A stretch of 64,000 nt of DNA from Sinomonas notoginsengisoli. GTDB taxonomy: Bacteria > Actinomycetota > Actinomycetes > Actinomycetales > Micrococcaceae. A model generated the notes under the pieces. The model was not told the origin of the DNA. It did no database searches and saw nothing but the letters and a program-made list of their open reading frames with translations. Of the stretch, positions 18,282 to 27,125 are shown piece by piece. Position numbers and translations under genes: made by a program. Location of the stretch: positions 1-64,000 of the forward strand of contig NZ_JAIZDP010000006.1 in the NCBI RefSeq assembly GCF_021554725.1, written 5' to 3'. The first letter of the stretch is position 1, and every line of letters starts with the position of its first letter.

Positions 18282-18319
18282 GGGCCGCGTAGGGGCGCGA
18301 CGTCGCCTCTACGCGGCCC
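18282..18319 (-). terminator. Strong hairpin after the DEAD-box helicase gene
   Basis: GGGCCGCGTAG (18282-18292) pairs perfectly with CTACGCGGCCC (18309-18319), and pairing continues inward for five more pairs including one G-U, leaving a 6-base loop. It starts six bases past the helicase stop codon. No U-tract is evident. Confidence 0.8.
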
Positions 18320-18324
18320 CGGGG

Positions 18325-19986
18325 TCAGCGGTTGTTGGAGGCCGGGGCGTTCGCCCGGCGCGTGCCGCGGCGTCCCCGGTCTTGGCCCTGGCCGGCGCCC
18401 CGCCCCGAGCTGCCGAAGCTGCCACCGGAGGTGCCCCCGGTGCTCGACGTCCATACGGCTTGGCCCGCAGCGCCGCTTCTCGAACCGGCGCCCTGCTGCC
18501 GGCGCTGCTTCGGCGCCGCCCCCGCCCGAGCGGCCTGCTCACGGGAGCCCGACTTCTCGTTCCTCGACACGGCCACGTCGTTGCGGTGGGCGGAAGCCGA
18601 GGTGCCACGGCCACCCCGGCGGGCAACGTCCTCCTGCGTCGGACGACCCGAGGCGCCCTGGCCCGAGCCTGAACCGCGCCGGGAACGCTTCCGCTGGGCG
18701 TTGGCGCCACCGGACTTGCCGCCTCCCTGCTGCGGCATCTTCGCGGCGACGGCAGCGGCGCGCTCGGCAGGGTCGACGTACTCAGCGCGCTCCCCCACGA
18801 GCGCGAGCACCTCCGGCGAGGCCGACGTGACGGGAGTGACCTCGACCTTCACACCGGCGTCTCGGAGGAGCTTACGGACGTCCTGCTTCTGCTCCGGGAG
18901 CACGATCGTCACGACGGTGCCCTCCGAACCCGCTCGGGCCGTACGGCCCGAGCGGTGCAGGTAGGCCTTGTGTTCGGCCGGCGGATCGACGTGGACCACG
19001 AGCTCGACGTCGTCCACATGGACGCCCCGCGCTGCGACATCGGTCGCGACGAGCACACTGACCGCACCCGAGGCGAAGTCGGCGAGGTTGCGGTCGCGGG
19101 CGTTCTGGGAAAGGTTGCCGTGGAGGTCGACCGCGGGGATGCCGGCCTTGGTGAGCTGCTGCGCGAGCCTCTTGGCGTGGTGCTTGGTGCGCATGAACAG
19201 CATGCGCCGGCCCTTGCCTGCGGCGAGCACCTCGATCAGATTCTTCTTGCTCGCTGCGTCCTGCGTGAGCAGGACGTGGTGCTCCATGGTGCTCACGGCT
19301 GCCTGCGGCGCGTCGACGGAGTGGGTGAGCGGATTGTGGAGGTAGCGCTTGACGATCTTGTCCACGCCGTTGTCCAGAGTCGCGGAGAAGAGGAGGCGCT
19401 GGCCGCCCTCGGGCGTCTGGTCGAGGAGGCGCTTCACCACGGGCAGGAAGCCGAGGTCCGCCATGTGGTCCGCCTCGTCGAGGACGGTCACCTGGACGTC
19501 CGAGAGCGAGACAATGCCCTGCCGGCCGAGGTCCTCGAGGCGCCCCGGGCACGCGATGACGATGTCCACACCGGCCGCGAGCGCCCGCTCTTGGCGGGCC
19601 TGGGAGACGCCGCCGTAGATCACCGTGGTCTTGAGGCCGAGGGCCGCCGCCAGAGGCGCTACGGTCGTATCGATCTGGGTGGCGAGCTCCCGTGTCGGGG
19701 CGAGGACGAGGCCCACAGGGCGGCCGGTCGCACGACGGCGCCCGCCGACGTGCGCTGCCCCGCTCGCGGCTGCGTGGCTCGCCTCGGCAAGGCGGGCCAC
19801 GAGCGGGAGGGCGAACGCAATGGTCTTGCCCGAACCCGTGCGGCCGCGGCCGAGGACGTCGCGGCCGGCAAGCGTGTCCGGAAGGGTCTTGGTCTGGATG
19901 GGGAACGGCGTCTCAATGCCCTGCCCCGTGAGGATGGAAGCGAGGGCGGCGGGCACGCCGAGGGAAACGAAGGTGTTTTCAGCCAT
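18325..19986 (-). CDS. DEAD-box ATP-dependent RNA helicase
   Basis: 553 residues. It unwinds or remodels RNA using ATP. Motifs in order: Q-motif PFPIQTKTLP, I GRTGSGKT, Ia APTRELA, II DEAD, III SAT, V ATDVAARGVHV, VI HRSGRTARAG. After about residue 370 comes a long basic Gly/Arg/Ser/Gln-rich tail that likely binds RNA, as in RhlE/CsdA-type helicases. ATG 19986 begins the family-typical N-terminus (FVSLGVPAAL). Confidence 0.95.
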   Translation of the reverse strand: MAENTFVSLGVPAALASILTGQGIETPFPIQTKTLPDTLAGRDVLGRGRTGSGKTIAFALPLVARLAEASHAAASGAAHVGGRRRATGRPVGLVLAPTRELATQIDTTVAPLAAALGLKTTVIYGGVSQARQERALAAGVDIVIACPGRLEDLGRQGIVSLSDVQVTVLDEADHMADLGFLPVVKRLLDQTPEGGQRLLFSATLDNGVDKIVKRYLHNPLTHSVDAPQAAVSTMEHHVLLTQDAASKKNLIEVLAAGKGRRMLFMRTKHHAKRLAQQLTKAGIPAVDLHGNLSQNARDRNLADFASGAVSVLVATDVAARGVHVDDVELVVHVDPPAEHKAYLHRSGRTARAGSEGTVVTIVLPEQKQDVRKLLRDAGVKVEVTPVTSASPEVLALVGERAEYVDPAERAAAVAAKMPQQGGGKSGGANAQRKRSRRGSGSGQGASGRPTQEDVARRGGRGTSASAHRNDVAVSRNEKSGSREQAARAGAAPKQRRQQGAGSRSGAAGQAVWTSSTGGTSGGSFGSSGRGAGQGQDRGRRGTRRANAPASNNR

Positions 19987-20102
19987 AGCTGTAGTGCAAC
20001 TCCAGCGTCGGATCGGCCCCACGAACCAAACCGGCGCGCGGGGGTCGCCGAGGAAAGGGAGCCTGGCCTCACCGCCGTACCCGGACGGCACCCTGACGGG
20101 CA

Positions 20103-20130
20103 ATCGTATGCGGGCAGCGGGGCCTGTCAA
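20103..20130 (-). promoter_or_regulatory. Predicted housekeeping promoter of the DEAD-box helicase
   Basis: On the minus strand TTGACA (20130-20125) and TACGAT (20108-20103) are 16 bases apart, about 117 bases before the helicase ATG. The 5' leader of about 110 bases is longer than most here and could hold post-transcriptional control, as in cold-shock helicases; no known RNA family was recognised in it. Confidence 0.55.
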
Positions 20131-20195
20131 CGCGTTCATCGACGCAGACGTACGTAAGTACGCCACTTGTCCATTCTACACGGTGCCCAGAGTCG

Positions 20196-21260
20196 CTAGT
20201 CCACGCTCGCTGGCAGCGCCCCGCGGCCAAGGTCCACTCGGCCCGTCGCCCGGCTGTCCGGACCGATGAGCACGCCCATCCGTTTAGTCATGCGCAGGAT
20301 CACCAGGCTCTCGAGGAGCTCGATTCCCGGAACCTTCTCCTGCAGCGCGAGCTCGGCATTCATGACGTCGGCCACCGAGCGCAGCCACATCGTCACGATG
20401 AAGTTCGCCTGCCCCGTGATTGATGCCGCGAGACGGACCGTCCGCAGGGACCGCACGGCCGCTGCTGCGGCCGCGTGCTGCCCGGGAGGGACACGTGCGT
20501 ACCACGTGCACGTCACGGGGAAGCCGACGGCCCGCTGAGCCACGTCGCAGCGGAAGGACACGAGTCCCGACCCGAGGACCCGTGCCAGCTGCCGCTGCAC
20601 GGTGGAGGGAGTCCGGCCGAGTTCCTTGGCCATCTGCGCGGGCGTCACCCGGCCGTCGCGGGCCAGGAGAGGCAGCAGGTCCCGGCAGGCGGAGGTAATG
20701 GGGCCCTCCGTGCGGTGCTGTGCGTTGAGGGCGGCGAACGCGGATGCCTTCCTCGGATCCAGCGCCGAGATGCGCCAGGCGTGTCCGGCCTGGTGCAGTC
20801 TCGTCCCGAGGGAGGTCTGGATCCTCTCGACACCGGGCAGGGCGAGGATCGCGGGCGCAATCCGGCCGGCGTAGTCGACCGCGGTCGCCGAGAATACCGT
20901 GAGGACACAGTCGTGGTGCCCTGAGGGCAGCTCAACCGTCTGGACCTCTGGAATCGCGTTGAGCTCCTCTGCCACTGACATGACCTGGCCCGGGGCACAG
21001 TCCACGTCGACGAAGGCGAGGTTCATCTCCGTGGGATCGCCGAGCTCGTAGGCGACGATCCAGGCGAGCCCCTCGGAGCGGATCCGCTCCCAGCGCGCGG
21101 CGAGCGTCGCAGGCCGCGTGCCGAGGATCTCCCCCGCGTCCTGCCACGTGACCCGCGGCGCTATCTGGAGGGCGTTGATGAGCTCGAGGTCTGCCTCCGA
21201 GAGCAGCCCAGGGTTCACGCCTGATGCACGCCTTCGCGGGTCTTCGGTCTTGAAATGCAT
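20196..21260 (-). CDS. Double-length Lrp/AsnC family regulator
   Basis: 354 residues, twice the usual Lrp size. Two helix-turn-helix plus ligand-domain halves are visible: the first starts LSEADLELINALQIAPRVTW, the second ITSACRDLLPLLARDGRVTPAQMAKELG. Such tandem Lrp proteins act as DNA-binding dimers sensing amino acids or related compounds. ATG 21260 leaves 90 bases to the divergent M20 hydrolase gene, whose operon it probably controls. Confidence 0.88.
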   Translation of the reverse strand: MHFKTEDPRRRASGVNPGLLSEADLELINALQIAPRVTWQDAGEILGTRPATLAARWERIRSEGLAWIVAYELGDPTEMNLAFVDVDCAPGQVMSVAEELNAIPEVQTVELPSGHHDCVLTVFSATAVDYAGRIAPAILALPGVERIQTSLGTRLHQAGHAWRISALDPRKASAFAALNAQHRTEGPITSACRDLLPLLARDGRVTPAQMAKELGRTPSTVQRQLARVLGSGLVSFRCDVAQRAVGFPVTCTWYARVPPGQHAAAAAAVRSLRTVRLAASITGQANFIVTMWLRSVADVMNAELALQEKVPGIELLESLVILRMTKRMGVLIGPDSRATGRVDLGRGALPASVD

Positions 21261-21350
21261 GATATTGCCAACTTTACGGCGGGTATGGCGGCTTTGCCAC
21301 ACACTGGCAGGCAGTGCAGAACACGTGGCACACATCACAGAAGGGGAATC

Positions 21351-22637
21351 ATGGAGCTCATCACCGAAGCCCGGGGCCTGCAGGGCACGCTCGCCCAATG
21401 GCGTCACGCCCTCCACCAGGAGCCAGAGATCGGACTCGACCTCCCCCGCACCCAGGAGAAGGTGCTCGCCGCACTCGACGGGCTGGGCCTCGAGATCTCC
21501 ACCGGTACCGAGACGACATCCGTCACCGCGGTGCTGCGCGGCACCGCCGGCAACGCGGACGACGCCGGCAACGCGCCGTCGTCGTCCGCCTCGCCTGCCG
21601 CCTCATCCCCGACGCGCCCCGCCGTGCTGCTGCGGGCCGATATGGATGCGCTTCCCGTCCAGGAGCGCACCGGCGCGGACTTCTCCTCAAGGATCGACGG
21701 GGCGATGCACGCCTGCGGCCACGACCTCCACACGTCGATGCTGCTCGGCGCGGCGACGCTCCTCGCGGACAACCGCCACCGGCTCGCCGGCGATGTCGTG
21801 TTCATGTTCCAGCCGGGCGAAGAGGGCTTCGACGGTGCGTCCGTCATGGTCCGCGAAGGCGTGCTGGACGCAGCGGGACGCCGCGTCGACGCGGCGTTCG
21901 GGATGCACGTCTTCTCCTCGATGGCCCCGCACGGGCAGTTTGTGACACGGCCTGGCGTCATGATGAGCGCCTCTGACGGGCTGTTCGTCCGCGTGCTCGG
22001 CGCTGGCGGCCACGGCTCCGCGCCCCACATGGCGAAGGACCCGGTCACGGTCGCGGCCGAGATGGTGGTCGCGCTCCAGACCATGGTCACGCGCCAATTC
22101 GACATGTTCGACCCGGCCGTCATCACCGTGGGCCGTCTGGCTGCCGGCTCCAAGCGCAACGTCATCCCGGAGACCGCCGAGTTCGACGCCACCATCCGCA
22201 CCTTCTCGGACGGGCACCGCCAGCGCATGCAGACCGCGATCCCGCGGCTCCTCCGGGGCATCGCGCAGGCCCACGGCGTCGACGTCGAGGTGCGGTACGA
22301 GGCGGAGTATCCCCTCACCATCACCGACGTGGCCCAGACCGAGTTCGCCGAGCAGGCGATCGCGGAGCTGTTCGGCGAGACGCCCGGCTCCGGGGCCGGC
22401 GGGCGGCATGCACGCCTGGCCAACCCGCTCTCCGGCTCCGAGGACTTCTCGCGGGTCCTCGCCGAGGTGCCCGGCAGCTTCATCGGGCTCAGCGCCGTGC
22501 CCGCCGGCGTCGACCCCGCAACGACCGCCTTCAACCACTCCCCGTTCGCCGCGTTCGACGATGCCGTCCTCGCGGACGGGACCGCCCTATACGCCCACCT
22601 CGCCCTGTCCAAGCTCGCAGCCCTCACCGGCGCCTGA
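21351..22637 (+). CDS. M20-family amidohydrolase (aminoacylase/hippurate hydrolase type)
   Basis: 428 residues. A di-metal peptidase-like enzyme that hydrolyses N-acyl amino acids. Metal ligands: D in RADMDALP, HACGHD, the catalytic Glu pair in QPGEEG, His in GMHVFS, and His in SGSEDFS context further on. GAGGHGSAPH marks the dimerisation domain. A low-complexity Ala/Ser insert lies near residues 63-82. ATG 21351 follows AAGGGGAATC. Neighbours (Lrp regulator and MHS transporter) suggest uptake and hydrolysis of an acylated amino acid. Confidence 0.92.
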   Translation: MELITEARGLQGTLAQWRHALHQEPEIGLDLPRTQEKVLAALDGLGLEISTGTETTSVTAVLRGTAGNADDAGNAPSSSASPAASSPTRPAVLLRADMDALPVQERTGADFSSRIDGAMHACGHDLHTSMLLGAATLLADNRHRLAGDVVFMFQPGEEGFDGASVMVREGVLDAAGRRVDAAFGMHVFSSMAPHGQFVTRPGVMMSASDGLFVRVLGAGGHGSAPHMAKDPVTVAAEMVVALQTMVTRQFDMFDPAVITVGRLAAGSKRNVIPETAEFDATIRTFSDGHRQRMQTAIPRLLRGIAQAHGVDVEVRYEAEYPLTITDVAQTEFAEQAIAELFGETPGSGAGGRHARLANPLSGSEDFSRVLAEVPGSFIGLSAVPAGVDPATTAFNHSPFAAFDDAVLADGTALYAHLALSKLAALTGA

Positions 22638-22661
22638 GCCCCAACACCTCGAAAGGCAGAC

Positions 22662-23969
22662 ATGTCCACCAACACCGACGTTGCCGGGCGTCTCCGCAAG
22701 GCGCCCTCCGCACGCCAGACCATCTTCAGCACCGGCGTCGGGAACGCCGTCGAGTGGTACGACTGGAATGTCTACGCGACGTTCGCGCCGTTCTTCTCGA
22801 AGCAGCTGTTCAACGGCGCCGACCCCACCTCCGCGATCCTGTCCACGCTCGCCGTGTTCGCGGTCGGTTTCCTCGCCCGCCCCTTCGGCGGCCTGATCTT
22901 CGGCTGGATCGGTGACCGGATCGGCCGCCGCACGTCGATGACGTTCGCAGTAGCCCTCGCCGCCTTCGGCAGCCTGATCATCGCAATCGCCCCCACGTAC
23001 ACCGCAGTTGGCGCGTTCGCCTCCGTCACACTCCTCGTGGCCCGGCTCATCCAGGGCCTTGCGCACGGCGGAGAGCTGCCCTCCTCGCAGACCTACCTCT
23101 CCGAGGTCGCCCCCCGGGAGAAGCGCGGGCTCTGGTCCTCGCTCATCTACGTCTCCGGTACGGTCGGCGTCCTCTTCGGCACGTTCCTCGGCGTGATCCT
23201 CACGAGCGTCCTCACCAAGGCCCAGATGGATGACTTCGGGTGGCGCATCCCGTTCTTCCTCGGAGCGGCGCTGGGCCTGTACGGCCTGGTCATGCGGTTC
23301 CGCATGCCGGAGACGGAGGCGTTCGAGGGCCTCACCGGGGAGGGCGGCGCCAAGCGGCCCAAGCACCCGATCTGGCGCTCGATCGTTCAGCACAAGAAGC
23401 AGGCGATCCAGGTCATCGGGATGACGGTGGGCCTGACCATCATCTACTACGTGTGGGGCGTGGTGGCCCCGGCATTCGCCATCTCGAGCCTTCACGTCAA
23501 CCCCGCCGAGGCGCTGTGGGCCGGCGTGGGAGCGAACGTGGTCTTCCTCATCGCCCTGCCGCTCTGGGGGAGGCTGAGCGACCGGATCGGGCGCAAGAAG
23601 GTCATGATCATCGGCGGCGTGGCCATCGCAGTGCTGCACTTCCCGATGACCTGGCTGCTGCGGGACTCGGCGTGGCAGCTGTTCGTCTCGATGTCCGTCA
23701 TGCTCATCTTCATCGCGTGCTCCGCCGCGATCGTGCCGGCCGCGTACGCCGAGATGTTCCCGGCCCATATTCGGACAGTGGGCGTGGGCGTGCCCTACTC
23801 GATCTGCGTGGCCCTGTTCGGAGGCACCGCGCCGTACCTCCAGCAGCTCTTCGCCGACGTGCTCCACGCCTCCTGGGCGTTCAACGTGTACGCCGTGGTC
23901 ATGGTGGTCGTCTCGATCCTGACCGTACTCGGCCTGCCGGAGACGAAGGGCAAGGACCTGCGCCACTGA
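22662..23969 (+). CDS. MHS-family (MFS) metabolite:H+ symporter
   Basis: 435 residues with 12 predicted helices. Family hallmarks are GNAVEWYDWNVYATFAPFF in helix 1, RPFGGLIFGWIGDRIGRR between helices 2 and 3, and GRLSDRIGRKKVM in the middle loop. Members carry organic acids, betaines and similar small solutes. It lies 24 bases after the M20 hydrolase and probably imports its substrate. Confidence 0.93.
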   Translation: MSTNTDVAGRLRKAPSARQTIFSTGVGNAVEWYDWNVYATFAPFFSKQLFNGADPTSAILSTLAVFAVGFLARPFGGLIFGWIGDRIGRRTSMTFAVALAAFGSLIIAIAPTYTAVGAFASVTLLVARLIQGLAHGGELPSSQTYLSEVAPREKRGLWSSLIYVSGTVGVLFGTFLGVILTSVLTKAQMDDFGWRIPFFLGAALGLYGLVMRFRMPETEAFEGLTGEGGAKRPKHPIWRSIVQHKKQAIQVIGMTVGLTIIYYVWGVVAPAFAISSLHVNPAEALWAGVGANVVFLIALPLWGRLSDRIGRKKVMIIGGVAIAVLHFPMTWLLRDSAWQLFVSMSVMLIFIACSAAIVPAAYAEMFPAHIRTVGVGVPYSICVALFGGTAPYLQQLFADVLHASWAFNVYAVVMVVVSILTVLGLPETKGKDLRH

Positions 23970-23986
23970 GGTTCCCACCGCATGGC

Positions 23987-24019
23987 GGCGCCCCCTCGCA
24001 CGAGAGGCGAGGGGGCGCC
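23987..24019 (+). terminator. Terminator after the MHS transporter
   Basis: A perfect 13-bp inverted repeat (GGCGCCCCCTCGC / GCGAGGGGGCGCC) with a 7-base loop. It is followed by GTCGTGCGT, a motif also found after two other terminator stems in this window. Confidence 0.85.
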
Positions 24020-24046
24020 GTCGTGCGTCCCGTAGCCTTGAACGCG

Positions 24047-24886
24047 ATGAGCGAGCACCCCAACCCCGTGACCCCCAGCTCCCAGGCCTCCTTCGGCACC
24101 TACCGGCGGCAGCCGGTGAGCTTCGTACGCCGCGGGACTCGGCTGCAGGGGCGGCGGCAGGCGGCATGGGATGAGCACGCTGACGCCTATGTGGTGGACG
24201 TCCCCCGGCAGGTCGCGGACACCTCCGTGCACCCGGACTACGTCTTCGACGCTGCGGAGGAGTTCGGGCGCACGGCCCCCCTTGTCGTAGAGATCGGCTC
24301 CGGCCTCGGCGAGGCGATCGTCGCCGCCGCGGAGGCGGACCCGGGCCGGAACTACCTCGCGGTGGAGGTTTACAAGCCCGGCCTCGCGAACACGCTCCTG
24401 CGCATCGCCCAGCGAGGCCTCACGAATGTCCGGGTGGTCCAGGCCAACGCGCCCGAGGTGCTCGGCAGCATGCTGCCCGCTGGCTCCGTGGCTGAACTGT
24501 GGGTCTTCTTTCCCGACCCGTGGCACAAGACCAAGCACCACAAGCGGCGGCTCGTGCGGGAGTCCTTCGCCGACCTCGCGGCGCGGGTGCTCGCCCCCGG
24601 CGGGGTGTGGCGGCTCGCGACCGACTGGTCAGGCTATGCGCAGCAGATGCGTGAGGTGATCGCCCACTCCCCGGCGTTCCGCAACGCGCACGATGGCGCG
24701 CTGGCCGGCACTGCCAGCCCTCTCACCGCGGCGTGGGCTTCCGGTGTGGACTGCGAGGCCACCGGTGAGACGGACGAGGTGGGCGGCTGGGCGCCGCGGT
24801 TCGAAGGCCGAGTGCTGACGAGCTTCGAGAACAAGGCCCATCAGGCCGGGCGGGTCATCTTCGACCTCACCGCCGTGCGCCTCTAG
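24047..24886 (+). CDS. trmB: tRNA (guanine-N7-)-methyltransferase
   Basis: 279 residues. It methylates G46 of tRNA with SAM. Motifs: VVEIGSGLGEAIVAAA (SAM-binding), LAVEVYKPGL, and the family hallmark ELWVFFPDPWHKTKHHKRRL, plus a TDWSGYA segment near the C-terminus. ATG 24047 lies 28 bases past the terminator stem, with a weak ribosome binding site. Confidence 0.95.
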   Translation: MSEHPNPVTPSSQASFGTYRRQPVSFVRRGTRLQGRRQAAWDEHADAYVVDVPRQVADTSVHPDYVFDAAEEFGRTAPLVVEIGSGLGEAIVAAAEADPGRNYLAVEVYKPGLANTLLRIAQRGLTNVRVVQANAPEVLGSMLPAGSVAELWVFFPDPWHKTKHHKRRLVRESFADLAARVLAPGGVWRLATDWSGYAQQMREVIAHSPAFRNAHDGALAGTASPLTAAWASGVDCEATGETDEVGGWAPRFEGRVLTSFENKAHQAGRVIFDLTAVRL

Positions 24887-24893
24887 CGCAGGC

Positions 24894-25613
24894 TCAGCTC
24901 ACCGACGTGGTCGCGACGGTCTGCTGCGCGGCGTCGCGGATCTCGATCGTGCGGATCGAGGTGAGCTGGAACGAGGTCGCCCCGGTCAGGACCGCCCGTG
25001 AAGCATAGCCGGCCGAGCTCCAGCTCGCAGCCTGCTGCGCCGTGCCGTCCGCTGTCACGACCCACACCGTGAACACCCCGTCGCCCGGCATGCCGCGGCA
25101 CGTCAGATTCAGCTCGGTGCCCCACGCCTTGTGCACGAGCGCGAGGTCAACATGCGCACCGTCGGCTGAGGTCATCGTGAGGGTCTGCGCCGGTGAGGAG
25201 ATGCTTGTGCCGGGTGAGGGCTGGACGAGGGGCCCCAGGGCGGGGCGCATCGCGGGCCCCAGCGCGATACCGGCGGCGAAGAACGCCGCCGCAGCGGCCG
25301 CGAGTGAACCGGCCCACACAGCGGTCCGCGCACGACGCCGCCGGCTTACCCGGGCGAGCAGTTCGCGCGGCGCGGTGGCCACCCCGGGCGAGTGCGCGGC
25401 GTCGTGCGCTATCGCCTCCGCGCGGTAGCCAGGCACCGCATCGAGAAGGGCAGGGAGCGTCTCGATCGAGGCCAGCTCCGCGCGACATTGACCACACGTG
25501 GCGAGATGGGCCTCGATGGCGCGCGTCTCCTCGGGGCTGAGCGCACCGAGCACGTAGGCGCCGAGGTCGAGGCGGAGCTGATCGTGGCCTTGGCCGGACA
25601 GTGGCGTGCTCAC
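24894..25613 (-). CDS. Anti-sigma factor (RskA/zf-HC2 type)
   Basis: 239 residues from GTG 25613. The N-terminal anti-sigma domain has the zinc-finger-like motif HLATCGQC (His-x3-Cys-x2-Cys), one transmembrane helix at about 96-117, and an extracellular RskA C-terminal domain. It should hold the adjacent ECF sigma factor at the membrane until released. GTG 25613 overlaps the sigma stop by four bases. Confidence 0.92.
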   Translation of the reverse strand: MSTPLSGQGHDQLRLDLGAYVLGALSPEETRAIEAHLATCGQCRAELASIETLPALLDAVPGYRAEAIAHDAAHSPGVATAPRELLARVSRRRRARTAVWAGSLAAAAAAFFAAGIALGPAMRPALGPLVQPSPGTSISSPAQTLTMTSADGAHVDLALVHKAWGTELNLTCRGMPGDGVFTVWVVTADGTAQQAASWSSAGYASRAVLTGATSFQLTSIRTIEIRDAAQQTVATTSVS

Positions 25614-26119
25614 CGGTCCACCCCCATCTCGTCGAGTGCGGAGCGCAGGGCCTTGAGCGCGTAGAAGCAGCGGGACTTGACCGTGCCGGCGGGGACGCCC
25701 AATTCGCGCGCGGCCTCCGTGACCGTGAGACGCCGGTAGTGGACTGCCACGAGAGCCTCGCGGTGCTCCGGAGTCAGGCGCATGAGGGCTTCCTCCATGA
25801 CCACTCGGTCCAAGAGCTCGTCGATCCGCTCGGCGTCCACGGCCACGGCGAAGCCGTCTGGGCTCTCGTCAACGGACGCGACAGTGCGTGGGCGCCTCGC
25901 TGCGACTCGGTGCTGGTCCACGATCAGGTTCCTCACGGTCCGGTAGAGGTAGGCCCGGAGGCCCTGTGTCTCGAGGGGGGCCTGGCGCCACACGCGGATG
26001 ATGGCCTCCTGGACGATGTCCTCCGCCTTCTCGCTTCCCACGGCACCGCGGGCGAACCGGCGCAGGGCGGCCGCATGGTCGCGGTACAGCGCGGCGACGG
26101 CGTCCTCGTCCATGGGCAT
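25610..26119 (-). CDS. ECF-family RNA polymerase sigma factor (SigK-like group)
   Basis: 169 residues. Region 2 spans DHAAALRRFARGAVGSEKAEDIVQEAIIRVW, and region 4 has LTPEHREALVAVHYRRLTVTEAARELGVPAGTVKSR, the DNA-recognition helix. It is coupled to an RskA-type anti-sigma factor. ATG 26119 is supported by a GGAGG ribosome binding site. A minus-strand promoter TGAACCG-N15-CGTATG lies just upstream and matches the one of the divergent lipoprotein, so the sigma factor probably drives its own operon. Confidence 0.93.
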   Translation of the reverse strand: MPMDEDAVAALYRDHAAALRRFARGAVGSEKAEDIVQEAIIRVWRQAPLETQGLRAYLYRTVRNLIVDQHRVAARRPRTVASVDESPDGFAVAVDAERIDELLDRVVMEEALMRLTPEHREALVAVHYRRLTVTEAARELGVPAGTVKSRCFYALKALRSALDEMGVDR

Positions 26120-26138
26120 GGCTGCCTCCTCGCCCTTC

Positions 26139-26166
26139 CATACGCGCTCCGGACCGATTCGGTTCA
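26139..26166 (-). promoter_or_regulatory. Predicted ECF promoter of the sigma/anti-sigma operon
   Basis: On the minus strand TGAACCG (26166-26160), a 15-base spacer, then CGTATG (26144-26139). It is matched in element and spacing by the plus-strand copy at 26206-26233. GAACC/CGT elements are typical ECF promoter elements. Confidence 0.7.
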
Positions 26167-26205
26167 CCGGAGGAGCCGCGGATCCCACCGAAACCATTAT
26201 CCGGC

Positions 26206-26233
26206 TGAACCGTTTGGCGATCAGAGGCGTGTG
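26206..26233 (+). promoter_or_regulatory. Predicted ECF promoter of the secreted-repeat lipoprotein
   Basis: TGAACCG (26206-26212), 15 bases, then CGTGTG (26228-26233), 46 bases before the lipoprotein ATG. It is the divergent twin of the promoter in front of the sigma factor. Confidence 0.7.
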
Positions 26234-26278
26234 AGTGGGCAGCGGTGGGCCACTGCCGCACAAGAGGAAGGCAAACCC

Positions 26279-26848
26279 ATGAACAAGCGAGCAGCGCTCT
26301 GGATGGCCGCGGCCTGGGCAGTCCCTGCCCTTGCCCTCGCAGGATGCGGTGGCAGCACGGGCAGCGGGAGTTCCTCGTCCGGGGGCAGCACGTCGTCCAC
26401 CACCAGCGCGGCGGCGTCGGACAATATGGGCTACGGCGCCGGGGCCGGCTCTGGCTCGTCATCGGCCAGTGCAAGCAAATCTTCACAGGGTGAGACACTC
26501 AAGACGGCCACGATCGGCGGCCAGACCATCGTCGTGGACGGCGAGGGCAAGGTTGTCTACTACTACACGCGGGACAACGCCGGGGCGACCTCGAGCGCGT
26601 GCACGGGCGGGTGTGCCACGCTGTGGCCGGCGGTCGTGTCCCCGGGCGCGCCGACGCTGCAGGGCGTCACCGCGAAGGTTGGGAGCATCAAGACCTCTGA
26701 CGGCAAGGATCAGGTCACGCTCAACGGCATGCCGATCTACTACTACCAGAAGGACTCCGCGCCGGGGCAGGCGACGGGACAGGGCGTGGCGAGCGTCTGG
26801 TACGTGATCGGCGCCGACGGCAAGATGATCACGGCCTCCCTCAAGTAG
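26279..26848 (+). CDS. Lipoprotein with secreted repeat (PF03640-like)
   Basis: 189 residues. Signal peptide with lipobox ALAGC (Cys near 23), a Ser/Gly-rich linker to about 70, then two copies of the beta-rich secreted repeat: GGQTIVVDGEGKVVYYYTRD with ACTGGCATLWPAV, and GKDQVTLNGMPIYYYQKD with ASVWYVIG. These proteins may bind redox or heme-like ligands, but function is not settled. It sits divergent from the ECF sigma factor with a matching promoter, so it is a likely target. Strong AAGAGGAAGG site. Confidence 0.9.
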   Translation: MNKRAALWMAAAWAVPALALAGCGGSTGSGSSSSGGSTSSTTSAAASDNMGYGAGAGSGSSSASASKSSQGETLKTATIGGQTIVVDGEGKVVYYYTRDNAGATSSACTGGCATLWPAVVSPGAPTLQGVTAKVGSIKTSDGKDQVTLNGMPIYYYQKDSAPGQATGQGVASVWYVIGADGKMITASLK

Positions 26849-26929
26849 CGCACCTCCTCGAGGGCGCGCTCTCCCACAACTCGCAGGTGCGGGCGTAGGG
26901 TGGAAAAACCCCGCGGTGGAGGAGGAACC

Positions 26930-27097
26930 ATGTCAGACTTCCGCACGTACACGGAAGAAGAGAAGCACAGCTTCGTCGCCCCGGCCTGCGAGCTGTGCGG
27001 CCAGCACCGGCACATCGTGTGGCAGCAGGACGGGGACAAGTGGATTCCCCGGGACAAGGGCTGCTCGAACGAGGCCTGCCCGCAGTATCGCGGCTGA
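26930..27097 (+). CDS. Small zinc-ribbon-like protein
   Basis: 55 residues from ATG 26930 after a clear GGAGGAGG ribosome binding site. Four cysteines in CELCG and CSNEACPQ could bind one zinc. Otherwise hydrophilic. Function unknown; it is tail-to-tail with the esterase gene. Confidence 0.75.
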   Translation: MSDFRTYTEEEKHSFVAPACELCGQHRHIVWQQDGDKWIPRDKGCSNEACPQYRG

Positions 27098-27125
27098 TCG
27101 GCACCCACCGCGGTCGCGCCTCGGT

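Noticed and set aside
22587-24167. 526-residue minus frame opposite the MHS transporter
   Set aside because: His/Asp/Glu-rich antisense translation with no known fold; the sense gene has clear membrane motifs.
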